Shown: piece after piece, positions 19,560 to 27,628 of the stretch
Position numbering within the stretch: the stretch's first letter is position 1
Layout of the letters: the number at the start of each line of letters is the position of its first letter
Origin: Streptomyces leeuwenhoekii
Lineage (GTDB): Bacteria; Actinomycetota; Actinomycetes; Streptomycetales; Streptomycetaceae
Assembly: GCF_001013905.1 (NCBI RefSeq)
Contig: NZ_LN831790.1
Coordinates: forward strand, 1,550,001-1,614,000
Direction: 5' to 3'
Length of the DNA: 64,000 nt
Translations under genes and position numbers: made by a program
Notes under the pieces: generated by a model
What the model saw: the letters and a program-made list of their open reading frames with translations, nothing else
Databases searched by the model: none
What the model was told of the DNA's origin: nothing

Positions 19560-20800
19560 CGAGGAGGCTCCCATCGCTGAGCGTCGCGGAGGTCGTCGAA
19601 GACCGACTTCACGGTGATCAACGCGCGTTGCACCTGTGGCAGTTCCAGCGGTGCGGGTGAGCTGAGGCAGGCCGCGCGTTCGTCCTCCGTGCCGCCCAGC
19701 AGGGGGCTGGTGGACAGCCGAACGCGCAGGGCGCCGAGGTCGTCGCCGAAGCGGTGGCCGCCGGGCGCGGGCATGCCGAGCCGGCCGGTCAGGAAGTCCT
19801 CCAGGTCCTGGGCATCGCCGACGCCGCGCGCGGCGAGCGCGCCGCGCAGCGGGGCCAGATCGGCGTACAGGTGGCGTCCGGCGCGCGGGGGGCGGGCGAG
19901 GGCGCCCGCCGCGACGACGGTGGCGTGCGCGGCGGCGGCCACACGCGCGTGCAGCCGTACGGCCGCCGCGCGGTGCTCGGTGAGCGGCTCGGGCTCGGCC
20001 AGGGCGTACCCGGCCGCGGCGGCGACCGGCGCGGCGACGCGCGCGTCGAGGGCGGTGAGCACGTCCAGCACGCGCGCGTGGAGGCCGTCCCCGGCGGCGG
20101 AGGCGGGGAAGCGGGCGACGGCGGCCGGCCAGCCGGCCGGGAGCAGGGCGCCGGTCAGGTCGGTGACGACGGTGACCCGCTCGGGCAGCATCTCGGCGGG
20201 GCTGAGCAGCACCGTGTCGCGGGGTTCGTGCAGGGTGTCGCGCCAGGTCTCGTCGCTGGCCAGGTGGAGCCCTGCGGCGGCGGCGGCCTCCACGGTCTCG
20301 TGCAGCAGCTCGGGCGGGGCGACGGTGGCGGTGGGGTCGTCGGCGACGGAGAGCACCAGCAGGCGCGGGTCGCCGCCCTCGGCGCGGACCCGGCGCACGG
20401 TCTCCAGCAGGGCGTACGGGTCGGGGACACCGCCGCACTCGGCGGGCGTGGGCACGTGGAAGGCGGGTCGCCCCAGCAGACGGGCGTAGGGCCCCCACCA
20501 GGCGGCGCAGGGGCGCGGGACGAGGACGTCGCCGCCGAGCGCGGCGGTCAGCGCCAGCAGCAGGGCGGGGGCGCCGGGCGCGGCGGCCACGGCGGCGGGC
20601 TCGCAGGACAGTCCGCGCCGGGCCCAGTAGCCGCAGGCGGCCTCCCGCAGGGCGGGGCCGCCGCCGACCGGTTCGCCCGCGGTCCGGGACGCCGCCGCGG
20701 CGAGGACCGCGGACAGCTCGGGCGGCACGGGCAGCCCGTCGCCGGGAAGCGGTGGCCCGTAGCGGACGGGGCCGTGGCCTTCGGTGGCCGTCCGCCGCAT
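19556..20800 (-). CDS. Aminotransferase class I/II-like protein lacking the PLP lysine
   Basis: The 414-residue protein has the fold-type I aminotransferase layout: PALREAACGYWARRGL, a VPRPCAAWWGPYARLLG strand, ASDETWRDTL (181-190, with the PLP-pyridine aspartate) and the C-terminal LRVRLSTSPL with the carboxylate-binding arginine. The NPTG asparagine is replaced (DDPTA, 154-158). Where the Schiff-base lysine should be (about 213-224) the sequence reads TDLTGALLPAGW. The only lysine in the whole protein is Lys398. It is probably not a working transaminase. A GGAGGTGA site precedes the ATG. It is coupled by a 4-bp overlap to the MBL hydrolase gene. Confidence 0.8.
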   Translation of the reverse strand: MRRTATEGHGPVRYGPPLPGDGLPVPPELSAVLAAAASRTAGEPVGGGPALREAACGYWARRGLSCEPAAVAAAPGAPALLLALTAALGGDVLVPRPCAAWWGPYARLLGRPAFHVPTPAECGGVPDPYALLETVRRVRAEGGDPRLLVLSVADDPTATVAPPELLHETVEAAAAAGLHLASDETWRDTLHEPRDTVLLSPAEMLPERVTVVTDLTGALLPAGWPAAVARFPASAAGDGLHARVLDVLTALDARVAAPVAAAAGYALAEPEPLTEHRAAAVRLHARVAAAAHATVVAAGALARPPRAGRHLYADLAPLRGALAARGVGDAQDLEDFLTGRLGMPAPGGHRFGDDLGALRVRLSTSPLLGGTEDERAACLSSPAPLELPQVQRALITVKSVFDDLRDAQRWEPPR

Positions 20801-20978
20801 GCCTCACCTCCGCGCAGTCCGTGGCCCGGTGCCGTGTCTTCCCGCCGCCTCGCGTACGTCCGTGGCCGTCGGCCGGGTGGGCGACCACGGGCACTGAGTA
20901 CCCACGGCGGCGCCCGGTCATGAGCGCGGGGCGGCGTTGCGCGGATCACAGCGACGGGCGCACCGGCGCGCGGTCCGG

Positions 20979-22136
20979 TCATCGCAGCCGGCTTCCCGGG
21001 TGCGCGGCGAAGGCGCCTCGTCGGGCCCGCAGCCGGTGGACGGCGGCTCCGGCCGCGCCGGCGATCAGGAGGCCGCCGGCGACCAGCGCGGGCACGGAGC
21101 GGGTGAAGGCGCCGCCGTGCCCGGCCCGCACGCCGTGCCGGGCGGTGGCGCCGCCGCAGGGCTCTTCCTCGGGTCCGTGCGGTGCGGCGGGGGTGGGGCA
21201 AGGGCGGGGGGTGCCGCCGGCGCAGGAGCCGTCGTGCCCCGCGCCCTCGGGGCACGGCCCGGCGGTGCCGCCGGGCCGCGCGACCATGAGTTTCGCGCTC
21301 CAGGGCGCGCCCCGCCCGCCGTCGGCCGGGGCCGGGCAGGTGCCGTCGACGGTCCACGCCGAGTCCGTTCCGGCCGCGTCCGCAGCGCCCTCGAAGTCCT
21401 CGGCCGGGGCGATCCGGGCCGTGCCGCGGTAGGCGGCGCCGGGTGCCGTGGCGTCGCCGCCGGAGACCTTGCGGAGCGGGACGGAGCCCCCGTCGAAGGC
21501 CTCCGAGGTGGCGTCGAGGGCGGCGGGCGCGGCACCCCCGGCGGCGTCGCAGGTGACGGAGACGGTGACGCTGTCGCCGGGGGCGGCGGCTCCGGGGGCG
21601 ACCTTCGCGGCCGGCTCCCCGGGCCGGCCCGGCTCCACCGGCTGTCCGGCACCACCCGAGTCCGGCTCCACGGGCTGCCCGGCATCCTCCGAGCCCGGCT
21701 CCACGGGCTCCCCCGCATCTTCCGAGCCCGGCTCCACCGGTGCGCCCCCGCCCGGGTCGTCCGGCACCAGCAGCTCGGCGGCGCCTTCCGTCCCCAGCTC
21801 TCCCGCATCTCCCGGTTCACCCACTTCTCCCGGCGCGACCGGGTCCGCTGCGGGCTCGGCGGCCCGCTCGCCCGGCACTCCCGGCTCCCCGGCGGCATCC
21901 GCGCCCGGCCCTCCCGGCTCCCAGCTCTCCGCCGAGTCCTCGGACCCCGCTGCATCCCCGGGCTCCGGGGCGGACTCGGCGACCCGCTCGCCCAGCGCCC
22001 GTGGCCGCGGCTGCGCGGCGCTCGCTATGCGCGGCTCCTCGGGCGCCCCGGGTGCCGCGGTGGCGGCCGCGGCGGGGACCCCCAGGGCTGCGCTGGCCAG
22101 GACGGCGGCGGACAGGGCGCGGGCGGTGCGGCGCAT
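20979..22136 (-). CDS. Secreted or surface-anchored Gly/Pro/Glu-rich repeat protein
   Basis: The 385-residue protein begins with a signal peptide (MRRTARALSAAVLASAALG, cleavage near Ala-Thr-Ala-Ala). A long low-complexity region rich in Glu, Pro, Gly and Ala follows, including four 11-residue repeats of the type GEPVEPGSEDA. A folded part with cysteines follows, then one C-terminal transmembrane helix (VPALVAGGLLIAGAAGAAV) and a basic tail. This resembles a tail-anchored cell-wall protein, but there is no LPXTG motif. The ATG at 22136 has AAGGAG 9 bp upstream. The function is unknown. Confidence 0.75.
   Translation of the reverse strand: MRRTARALSAAVLASAALGVPAAAATAAPGAPEEPRIASAAQPRPRALGERVAESAPEPGDAAGSEDSAESWEPGGPGADAAGEPGVPGERAAEPAADPVAPGEVGEPGDAGELGTEGAAELLVPDDPGGGAPVEPGSEDAGEPVEPGSEDAGQPVEPDSGGAGQPVEPGRPGEPAAKVAPGAAAPGDSVTVSVTCDAAGGAAPAALDATSEAFDGGSVPLRKVSGGDATAPGAAYRGTARIAPAEDFEGAADAAGTDSAWTVDGTCPAPADGGRGAPWSAKLMVARPGGTAGPCPEGAGHDGSCAGGTPRPCPTPAAPHGPEEEPCGGATARHGVRAGHGGAFTRSVPALVAGGLLIAGAAGAAVHRLRARRGAFAAHPGSRLR
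21631..21747. repeat. 33-bp tandem repeats inside the secreted protein gene
   Basis: Three 33-bp units (21631-21663, 21664-21696, 21697-21729) and a partial fourth each begin GGCTCCAC on the plus strand. They encode 11-residue Glu/Pro/Gly repeats and are nearly identical, suggesting recent slippage. Confidence 0.8.
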
Positions 22137-22264
22137 GGGACGGGCTCCTTCGAGCGACGGCAGCGGGGGCACGTCCTTCGCGCCCCCGTTGAGCCATCAC
22201 AGCCCGCCCGTCGCCGCCCCGCGCGCGGCCGGGCACCATTCGCGCGACGGTGCCGCCCGTTCGG

Positions 22265-22594
22265 GTGAGACGGGGTACGGGGTGCACGGACTCGCGCATC
22301 ACCTGTTGCCGCGGCGTGGCCGCACCCGGGCCGTCCCGGCCGATCGTCTCGGCCACGCCGGGGGCGATCTGGCCCAGGGGCTCCTGGCTTCCGCCGCAGC
22401 CGCGGCCGTCACGCGAGCCGTTCGGCCACCGGCAGCCAGGTTTCGACGATCGCATCGTGGAGCGCGTGCCCCGCGGGCCGTCGGCGAGCGGCCGCGGCGA
22501 CGCAGGGGGCAGGGCGGCGGGCGCGGAGGGCGGCGGCCCGGGCGTTCGGCAAACTTTGCCGACTGCCCACCCCGCCATGTGTCATGCGTGTCAC
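22265..22594 (-). pseudogene. Decayed SigB/SigF-family sigma factor remnant
   Basis: The frame from 22594 to 22409 ends HALHDAIVETWLPVAERLA, then a stop. A second frame continues as GRGCGGSQEPLGQIAPGV and ends in AETIGRDGP. Together these match the region 2 start of stress sigma factors of the SigB/F/G group (a pattern like VE-WLP-A-RLA-RY-GRGE--EDL-QVA-LGL--A-DRYDP). The frame break lies near 22410. Downstream only a weak match remains (RESVHPVPRLTR), and regions 2.4 to 4 are missing before the secreted-protein gene. A frameshifted, truncated sigma gene is the best reading. Confidence 0.55.
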
Positions 22595-22800
22595 TCAAGT
22601 CACAGATGACAGGCGATCAGTGCAAGTTACATCTGAAGACGGGGGATCGCCTGGGATGCCGGCGCAAGACGCCTGATTCACCGTCCCTTCGCAGGAAAGC
22701 GCGAGCGAATTCCGTTGATTGACGCTCCGTCAGGTCCGCGACCCTACGTGTTTCTTGTTCATGGAATCGATAGTTCCGCGGGTCATGTAGCGACAATGTG
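22595..22800. other. Noncoding region with nested inverted repeats
   Basis: No gene is seen. CAGATG (22603-22608) pairs with CATCTG (22630-22635), and AGGCGATC (22611-22618) pairs with GATCGCCT (22645-22652). The two repeats interlock, so only one can form at a time. TTGACG and TTGTTC occur further on, but neither has a well-spaced -10. Confidence 0.4.
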
Positions 22801-22824
22801 AAGGCGCACCGGCTGGTGCGCCTT
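22801..22824. terminator. Perfect 10-bp stem-loop upstream of the secreted protein
   Basis: AAGGCGCACC (22801-22810) and GGTGCGCCTT (22815-22824) form a perfect stem around the tetraloop GGCT, followed by CGTTCT. It may stop transcription from the left or act as a leader element for the gene at 22912. Confidence 0.6.
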
Positions 22825-22883
22825 CGTTCTGCGTGAGCCGCCGGGCTGCTCATGCCGGGCTCCGGGGGCTGCGCTTCTTCACA

Positions 22884-22913
22884 GAGGGGGACGCACATGA
22901 GGGGGACGCACAT
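22884..22913 (+). repeat. Tandem 15-bp duplication of ribosome site and start codon
   Basis: GAGGGGGACGCACAT occurs twice in direct succession (22884-22898 and 22899-22913). Each copy carries the ribosome site and the first two bases of an ATG, giving two in-frame starts at 22897 and 22912 with the same spacing. Confidence 0.9.
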
Positions 22914-23445
22914 GAGACGTGCGCGCATGACGACGGCGGCGACGGTGGCGGGCGCGGCGCTGTCGCTGCTGGGAGCCGGGGTGGCCTCGGCGGGTACGGG
23001 GCCGGCGCCCACGCCGCAGCAGCGGGCGGACACCGAGGCAGCGGGTACCGCGGGGACGGAGGCGGGCAACCCGGCCAGCGCCGTCGCTGCCGCGACGGGG
23101 GTGTGTTCGGACGCGTACCAGATCGGTTCGACCGCCTACATCTACCGCGGCACCGAGAAGATCGCCTCGGTCAAGCAGTTCTACTCGCCCACCTGCAACG
23201 AGAACTACGGCTACACCTGGGTGTGGCAGTCCTTCCTGGACAAGAACATCAGTTTCGACCTGACGGTCGGGGTGTGGTCCTTCGAGCGCGACAGCCTCGT
23301 CGGCCGGAAGGACGTCTTCGACACCCACGCCCAGGAGTTCTGGAGCAACGGCGCCGACACCGTCGACGAGTGCACCTCGGCCGACGGCGCCCTGAGCATC
23401 GTGGGCGAGGCCACGTACGAAGCGCGCACCGAGCGCCGCTGCTGA
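22912..23445 (+). CDS. Small secreted cysteine-containing protein, possibly DUF2690-like
   Basis: The product of about 177 residues starts with a Sec signal peptide ending near GVASA-G. The mature part has four cysteines, including VCSDAYQIG, SPTCNENYG, DECTSADG and a C-terminal Cys, likely as disulfides. The stretch YIYRGTEKIASVKQFYSPTC resembles DUF2690 proteins, secreted actinobacterial proteins of unknown function, but the match is weak. Two equivalent starts exist (22897, 22912) because the ribosome site and ATG are duplicated; the second gives the cleaner signal peptide. It lies 117 bp upstream of the RHS gene on the same strand. Confidence 0.75.
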   Translation: MRRARMTTAATVAGAALSLLGAGVASAGTGPAPTPQQRADTEAAGTAGTEAGNPASAVAAATGVCSDAYQIGSTAYIYRGTEKIASVKQFYSPTCNENYGYTWVWQSFLDKNISFDLTVGVWSFERDSLVGRKDVFDTHAQEFWSNGADTVDECTSADGALSIVGEATYEARTERRC

Positions 23446-23562
23446 CGCGACGCCGACCACCACACGGTCATCACCTCGGGGACAGGGCGGGACGGCACCC
23501 CGGCACGGGTGCCGCCCCCACAGGCCCTGCTCCTTTGCCATCCACGCATCGGAGAGACCTTC

Positions 23563-26500
23563 GTGAATTCTCGCATGCCCGAAATACGGCACCGCAGACA
23601 TTGGCTGTCGCTCGCGGTCCTGGCCGCGGCCACCGCGACCGCCACCATGGCCGCCACCGTCCCGGCCGTCGCCGCGCCGCGCCAGGCCACAGCGCCTGCC
23701 GCCAAGGTGCCGCCGACGCCGCTGGGGATCACCAAGGCGCCGGCCAGCACCCCGGTCAAGGCCACCGAGACCGACGGCCCGCTGCTGAAGTCCGCCGCCG
23801 CCGAACCCGGCGTCGTGGCCGTCGGCGTCGGCCAGGTGCCCTGGGCCGAGTTCCTCACCGCGCAGTTGTCCGACGGCGTCAGCGCCCAGATCAACTACGG
23901 CACCGGCAACCTCCTGGTCACCGTCGACGGCTTCGACATCGCCGACGCCGGCCCCGGCCTGTCCTACGGCAACACCTTCAACAGCCTCAACCAGGCGGGC
24001 TGGAACGCCACCACCGGCGCCGACTACCGCGTCAACGAGGCCACCCCCAACGCCGTGGTGGTCGAGGGACCCACCGGCACCATGGCGGTCTTTCCCCGCG
24101 ACGGCTCCGGCTTCACCCCGGCCAAGGGCTACAAGCAGGACCTGACCGAGGCGGACGACAAGAAGTCCTTCACCCTCACCAGCCGCCGCACGGGTGAGAA
24201 GACCACCTTCACCCGGTCCGGCACCACAGGGGCCGCGCGGGTGTCGAAGGTGGAGGACAGGAACGGCAACGCCACCACGATCACCTACTCCGGCGCCTTC
24301 GCCTCGAAGATCACTGCCGCATCGGGGCGGACGCTGACGCTCACCAACGACGGCACGCACATCACGAAGGTGACCGACGACACCGGACGGTCGATCAGCT
24401 ACACCTACACCGGTGACCTGATCAGGACCTTCACCGACACCGCCGGCAAGACCACCACCTTCGCCTACGACGCCTCCGACCGGCTGACGAAGATCACCAC
24501 CGCGGAGGGGCGGCAGACCACCTTCACCTGGGACAGCACCAAGGTCGCCTCGCTCACCCGGGTCGTGAACAACGCCACCGGGACCGGCAACACCACCGCC
24601 TTCCGCTGGATCCTGCCCGCCGACAACACCGACGACGAGGGCGTCGTACGGATCACCGACCCCCGCGGCAAGCACACGCTCAAGACGGTCGACGGCCACT
24701 GGCGCACCAAGAAGACCGAGGATCCGCTCGGCCGCACCCGCTCGAAGTCCTGGGGCCCGGACAACGACGTCATGACCGCCACCGACGCCATGGGCGCCAC
24801 CCCCGAAGAGGGCAACGTCACCAGCTACACGTACGACTCGGCCTTCAACCCGACCTCGGTCACCCTCCCGACCGGCGCGCAGGCGACCGCGACCTGGGTG
24901 AAGAAGGGCAGCGGTTTCTTCCCCGAGACGCTGACCTCCGCCTCGGCGGAGAAGACCACCAACGGCTACGACACCTCGGGCAACCTGCTCACCTCGCAGG
25001 ACTCCACCTCCGGCGGCACCGCCGCGAAATGGGAGTACACCTACAACCCCAAGACAGGTGAGATGGACTGCGGGGGCCTGCCCGGCCAGCGCTGCACCGC
25101 CACCGACCCGCGGGGCAAGAAGACCAGCTACACCTACGACGCCAAGGGCAATCTGACCAAGGTCACCCCGCCCAGCCCGCTCAAGCCCCTCACCTACACC
25201 TACGACGAGCTGGGCCGGCAGCGAACGGTGACCGACGGCCGCGGCATCACCACCACCTACACCTACGACGGCCGCGACCGCGTCAAGAGCCAGACGGCCG
25301 GCTCGGCGGCCGCCGACTTCACCTACGACGGCGACGGCAACCTCATCACGCGTACCACCCCGGCGGGCACCTCGACGTTCACCTACGACGAGCAGAACCG
25401 GGAACGCACCCGCACCCTGCCCGGCACCGGCAGCACGCAGATCACCTACGACCCGGCCGGCAACGTCGCCACCGCGACCGACTCCGGCGGCACCGTCACC
25501 TACGGCTACGACGACGCCAACCAGCTCACCTCGGTGACCGAACCGGGCGGCGCCAAGACGACGTTCGAGTACGACAAGAACGGCAAGCGCATCAAGACGG
25601 TCTTCCCCGGCGGCACCACCCAGACCGTCACCCCCGACGACTCCGACCGCCCCACCAAGATCGAAGTGAAGTCCGGCACCACGACCTTGTCGTCGATCTC
25701 CTACGACTACAGCAACAGCGGCAAGGACACCGACAAGATCCGCAAGCGCACGGCCGACGGCGCCGTCACCACCTACACCTACGACACTCTCGGCCGCCTC
25801 ACCAAGGCCGTGGAGACCAAGAACGGCTCCACCACGGCCGGCTGGGCCTACTGCTACGACAAGGCCGGCAACCGCACCGCAAGCTCCACCGGCACCTCCC
25901 TGCCGGCCTGCGACAGCGCCCAGCACACCTACACCTACAACGATGCCGGCCAACTGACGGCCTACGACGGCGACTCGGGCTTCACCTACGACGGCGACGG
26001 CAACGAGACCAGCGCCGCCGGCCCCACCGGCACCCGGACCGACGAAACCTGGACCCCTTTCACCCAGCTCGCCTCCTACACCCAGTCGGGCACCACCACC
26101 GGCCACACCTACGCCGGCACCGACAACACCCAGCGCCTGACCCGCGGCGACACCACCTTCACCAACTCCGCGGTCGGCCTGACCGGCCAGAGCGTGAGCG
26201 GCACGGCCACCGGTTTCGTCCGCGAACCCTCGGGCACCTTGGTAGCCATGAGGAGCGGGGGAAGCAGCCAGTACTACCTCACCGACGCCCAGAACTCCGT
26301 CATCGGCCTGGTCGACACCGCCGGCAAGCGCACCGCCACCTACACCTACGGACCCTACGGCGAGCCGCGCACCCACACCGGCACCCAGCAGCCCTACCGC
26401 TACACCAGCACCTACCTCGACCCGTCCGGCCTGTACAAAATGGGCGCCCGCTACTACGACCCCGCCCTCGGCCGCTTCACCCAGCCCGACCCCAGCGGCC

Positions 26501-26778
26501 AGGAGAACAACCCCTACCTCTACGCCACCGGCGACCCCATCAACCACAGCGATCCGACCGGACTCTTCAGCTTCTCTGACGCCCTCGACGTAGGGGAAAA
26601 AATCTTCAGCGCTGCCACTGGTTGCCTGGCAGGTATCAGCGCTGCGGGTGAAACCGGCATCCTTACGGCAGCAACTGGTTTCTTCGGCGCGCCGGGCGGC
26701 TTGGCGGCCGGGGCACTGGCCTGCGGAGTCGGAGCAGGGGCCGGCCTGATAGGCGCGGACATCATCTCCTATGGGTGA
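23563..26778 (+). CDS. Secreted RHS/YD-repeat protein with short hydrophobic C-terminal module
   Basis: The 1071-residue protein has a twin-arginine-like or Sec signal region (HRRHWLSLAVLAAATATAT), then many YD repeats of the form TYTYDxxGRLT. These end in the RHS core signature: YYLTDAQNSVIG, GARYYDPALGRFTQPDP and NPYLYATGDPINHSDPTGL (DPTGL at 997-1001). RHS proteins form a closed shell around a C-terminal toxin. Here the variable tip after DPTGL is only 70 residues, Ala/Gly-rich and hydrophobic, without a known nuclease or deaminase motif. GC content drops at this point, as expected at an exchanged tip. The start is GTG at 23563 with GGAGAG 7 bp upstream. The small membrane gene downstream may be its immunity partner. 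Confidence 0.9.
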   Translation: MNSRMPEIRHRRHWLSLAVLAAATATATMAATVPAVAAPRQATAPAAKVPPTPLGITKAPASTPVKATETDGPLLKSAAAEPGVVAVGVGQVPWAEFLTAQLSDGVSAQINYGTGNLLVTVDGFDIADAGPGLSYGNTFNSLNQAGWNATTGADYRVNEATPNAVVVEGPTGTMAVFPRDGSGFTPAKGYKQDLTEADDKKSFTLTSRRTGEKTTFTRSGTTGAARVSKVEDRNGNATTITYSGAFASKITAASGRTLTLTNDGTHITKVTDDTGRSISYTYTGDLIRTFTDTAGKTTTFAYDASDRLTKITTAEGRQTTFTWDSTKVASLTRVVNNATGTGNTTAFRWILPADNTDDEGVVRITDPRGKHTLKTVDGHWRTKKTEDPLGRTRSKSWGPDNDVMTATDAMGATPEEGNVTSYTYDSAFNPTSVTLPTGAQATATWVKKGSGFFPETLTSASAEKTTNGYDTSGNLLTSQDSTSGGTAAKWEYTYNPKTGEMDCGGLPGQRCTATDPRGKKTSYTYDAKGNLTKVTPPSPLKPLTYTYDELGRQRTVTDGRGITTTYTYDGRDRVKSQTAGSAAADFTYDGDGNLITRTTPAGTSTFTYDEQNRERTRTLPGTGSTQITYDPAGNVATATDSGGTVTYGYDDANQLTSVTEPGGAKTTFEYDKNGKRIKTVFPGGTTQTVTPDDSDRPTKIEVKSGTTTLSSISYDYSNSGKDTDKIRKRTADGAVTTYTYDTLGRLTKAVETKNGSTTAGWAYCYDKAGNRTASSTGTSLPACDSAQHTYTYNDAGQLTAYDGDSGFTYDGDGNETSAAGPTGTRTDETWTPFTQLASYTQSGTTTGHTYAGTDNTQRLTRGDTTFTNSAVGLTGQSVSGTATGFVREPSGTLVAMRSGGSSQYYLTDAQNSVIGLVDTAGKRTATYTYGPYGEPRTHTGTQQPYRYTSTYLDPSGLYKMGARYYDPALGRFTQPDPSGQENNPYLYATGDPINHSDPTGLFSFSDALDVGEKIFSAATGCLAGISAAGETGILTAATGFFGAPGGLAAGALACGVGAGAGLIGADIISYG

Positions 26779-26828
26779 AAGAAGCTCCAAAGAGATCGCG
26801 AATTGAAGCAACGGAGTCAATGAGTGGT

Positions 26829-26870
26829 ACTTCCGTGTGGCAGTCTTGGTTCAGACTGCCACACGGAAGT
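26829..26870 (+). terminator. Perfect 18-bp hairpin between RHS gene and small membrane gene
   Basis: Bases 26829-26846 and 26853-26870 are exact reverse complements with the loop TGGTTC, about 50 bp after the RHS stop. A pyrimidine-rich stretch follows at 26879-26892. It is strong enough to terminate RHS transcription and so separate it from the next gene. Confidence 0.8.
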
Positions 26871-26941
26871 GGCGAATTCCTTTCATTCTCTTTGTGAATA
26901 TCCCCCGAGAGAATGCGCAGAGCAGGAACCTGGAGGATGTT

Positions 26942-27127
26942 ATGTCAATTAGTCCGGCCAAGAAGCTGGCTTGGTTCGTAGCGGTAGGGACAGTGTTCGG
27001 GCTGTTCTGCATTATCCTGGGCGCTCAGAGCCGGAACTATTTTCTTCTAGGCGCCGGAGGGCTTGCAGCTATTGGTGGTTTCTCTCTGATCCTGATGGCA
27101 ATCGTTCGCCAGGGGTCGAGAAAGTGA
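26942..27127 (+). CDS. Small two-helix membrane protein, candidate RHS immunity protein
   Basis: This 61-residue protein starts at an ATG with GGAGG 7 bp upstream. It has two hydrophobic helices (about 10-27 and 33-55) and basic ends (PAKK at the start, RQGSRK at the end). It is the first gene after the RHS protein, where polymorphic toxin loci normally carry immunity genes, and a membrane location would suit defence against a membrane-acting tip. Codon use is less GC-biased than in neighbouring genes. It matches no family I recognise. The role is inference from position. Confidence 0.6.
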   Translation: MSISPAKKLAWFVAVGTVFGLFCIILGAQSRNYFLLGAGGLAAIGGFSLILMAIVRQGSRK

Positions 27128-27325
27128 AATAGTCTATATCGATCCGTAAGCGGTGCGGGTTCTGGGTCGTTGGTGGATCGATCTGGTGCACTGCTTCTGT
27201 GTGTGTATGGCCCCGACATTCCTTTCGGCAGCCCGTACACGGGAGTCGCGGGGATCTTCCCGTCGGACGTCATGGCGGACCGCAGCGGTGGGAGCGGCGT
27301 GCGTTGCAGTAGTGGAACGCGGCGG

Positions 27326-27547
27326 ATGGATGCGCCGGTGCAAGATGCGATAAGAGGAGTGCGAGCCTTTTCTGCGACCCTGATCGCAGGCGGGATGGCG
27401 GCGTCGGTCGCGAGAACGGTAACTGACGACACTGTGCCGATCGCTCTCGGAGCGATCGGCACAGTCAGTGGAGTGGTTCTGGCGGTCTTCGCCTTCCTGG
27501 GACATCGGAAAACTCGCTATCGCTCCTGCCACGATGATTCGGATTGA
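27326..27547 (+). CDS. Possible small two-helix membrane protein
   Basis: This frame encodes about 73 residues with two hydrophobic segments (AFSATLIAGGMAASVA and IALGAIGTVSGVVLAVFAF) and a charged tail. Its size and topology recall the 61-residue protein upstream. No good ribosome site precedes the chosen ATG at 27326, and the start is uncertain. A perfect 15-bp hairpin at 27431-27465 lies within the second helix region, which raises the alternative that this is noncoding. It could be a second immunity gene left from an earlier RHS tip. Confidence 0.4.
   Translation: MDAPVQDAIRGVRAFSATLIAGGMAASVARTVTDDTVPIALGAIGTVSGVVLAVFAFLGHRKTRYRSCHDDSD
27431..27465. other. Perfect 15-bp hairpin inside the possible ORF
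   Basis: ACTGTGCCGATCGCT (27431-27445) and AGCGATCGGCACAGT (27451-27465) are exact reverse complements around CTCGG. It may be a terminator or a structural element of the exchanged region. No T-run follows. Confidence 0.6.
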
Positions 27548-27628
27548 TTGCGCGTGCCGTACTGGTCTCGACGATTCAGACGGCTCGAGACCGGCGCACC
27601 GCCGCTTGGCAGCAGCGCGGCCAGCTGA

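Noticed and set aside
22547..22561. Palindrome CGGCAAA-C-TTTGCCG
   Set aside because: It falls within the sigma factor remnant's coding frame and has no promoter beside it; kept only as a possible chance repeat.
22879..26820. 1313-codon minus-strand ORF opposite the RHS gene
   Set aside because: Long open antisense frames are common opposite high-GC genes; the product is Gly/Val/Ala-rich with no motif and no start signal.
27134..27532. Minus-strand 132-codon ORF opposite the possible 73-residue protein
   Set aside because: Composition is Arg/Ser-rich without hydrophobic or domain pattern, and there is no ribosome site.
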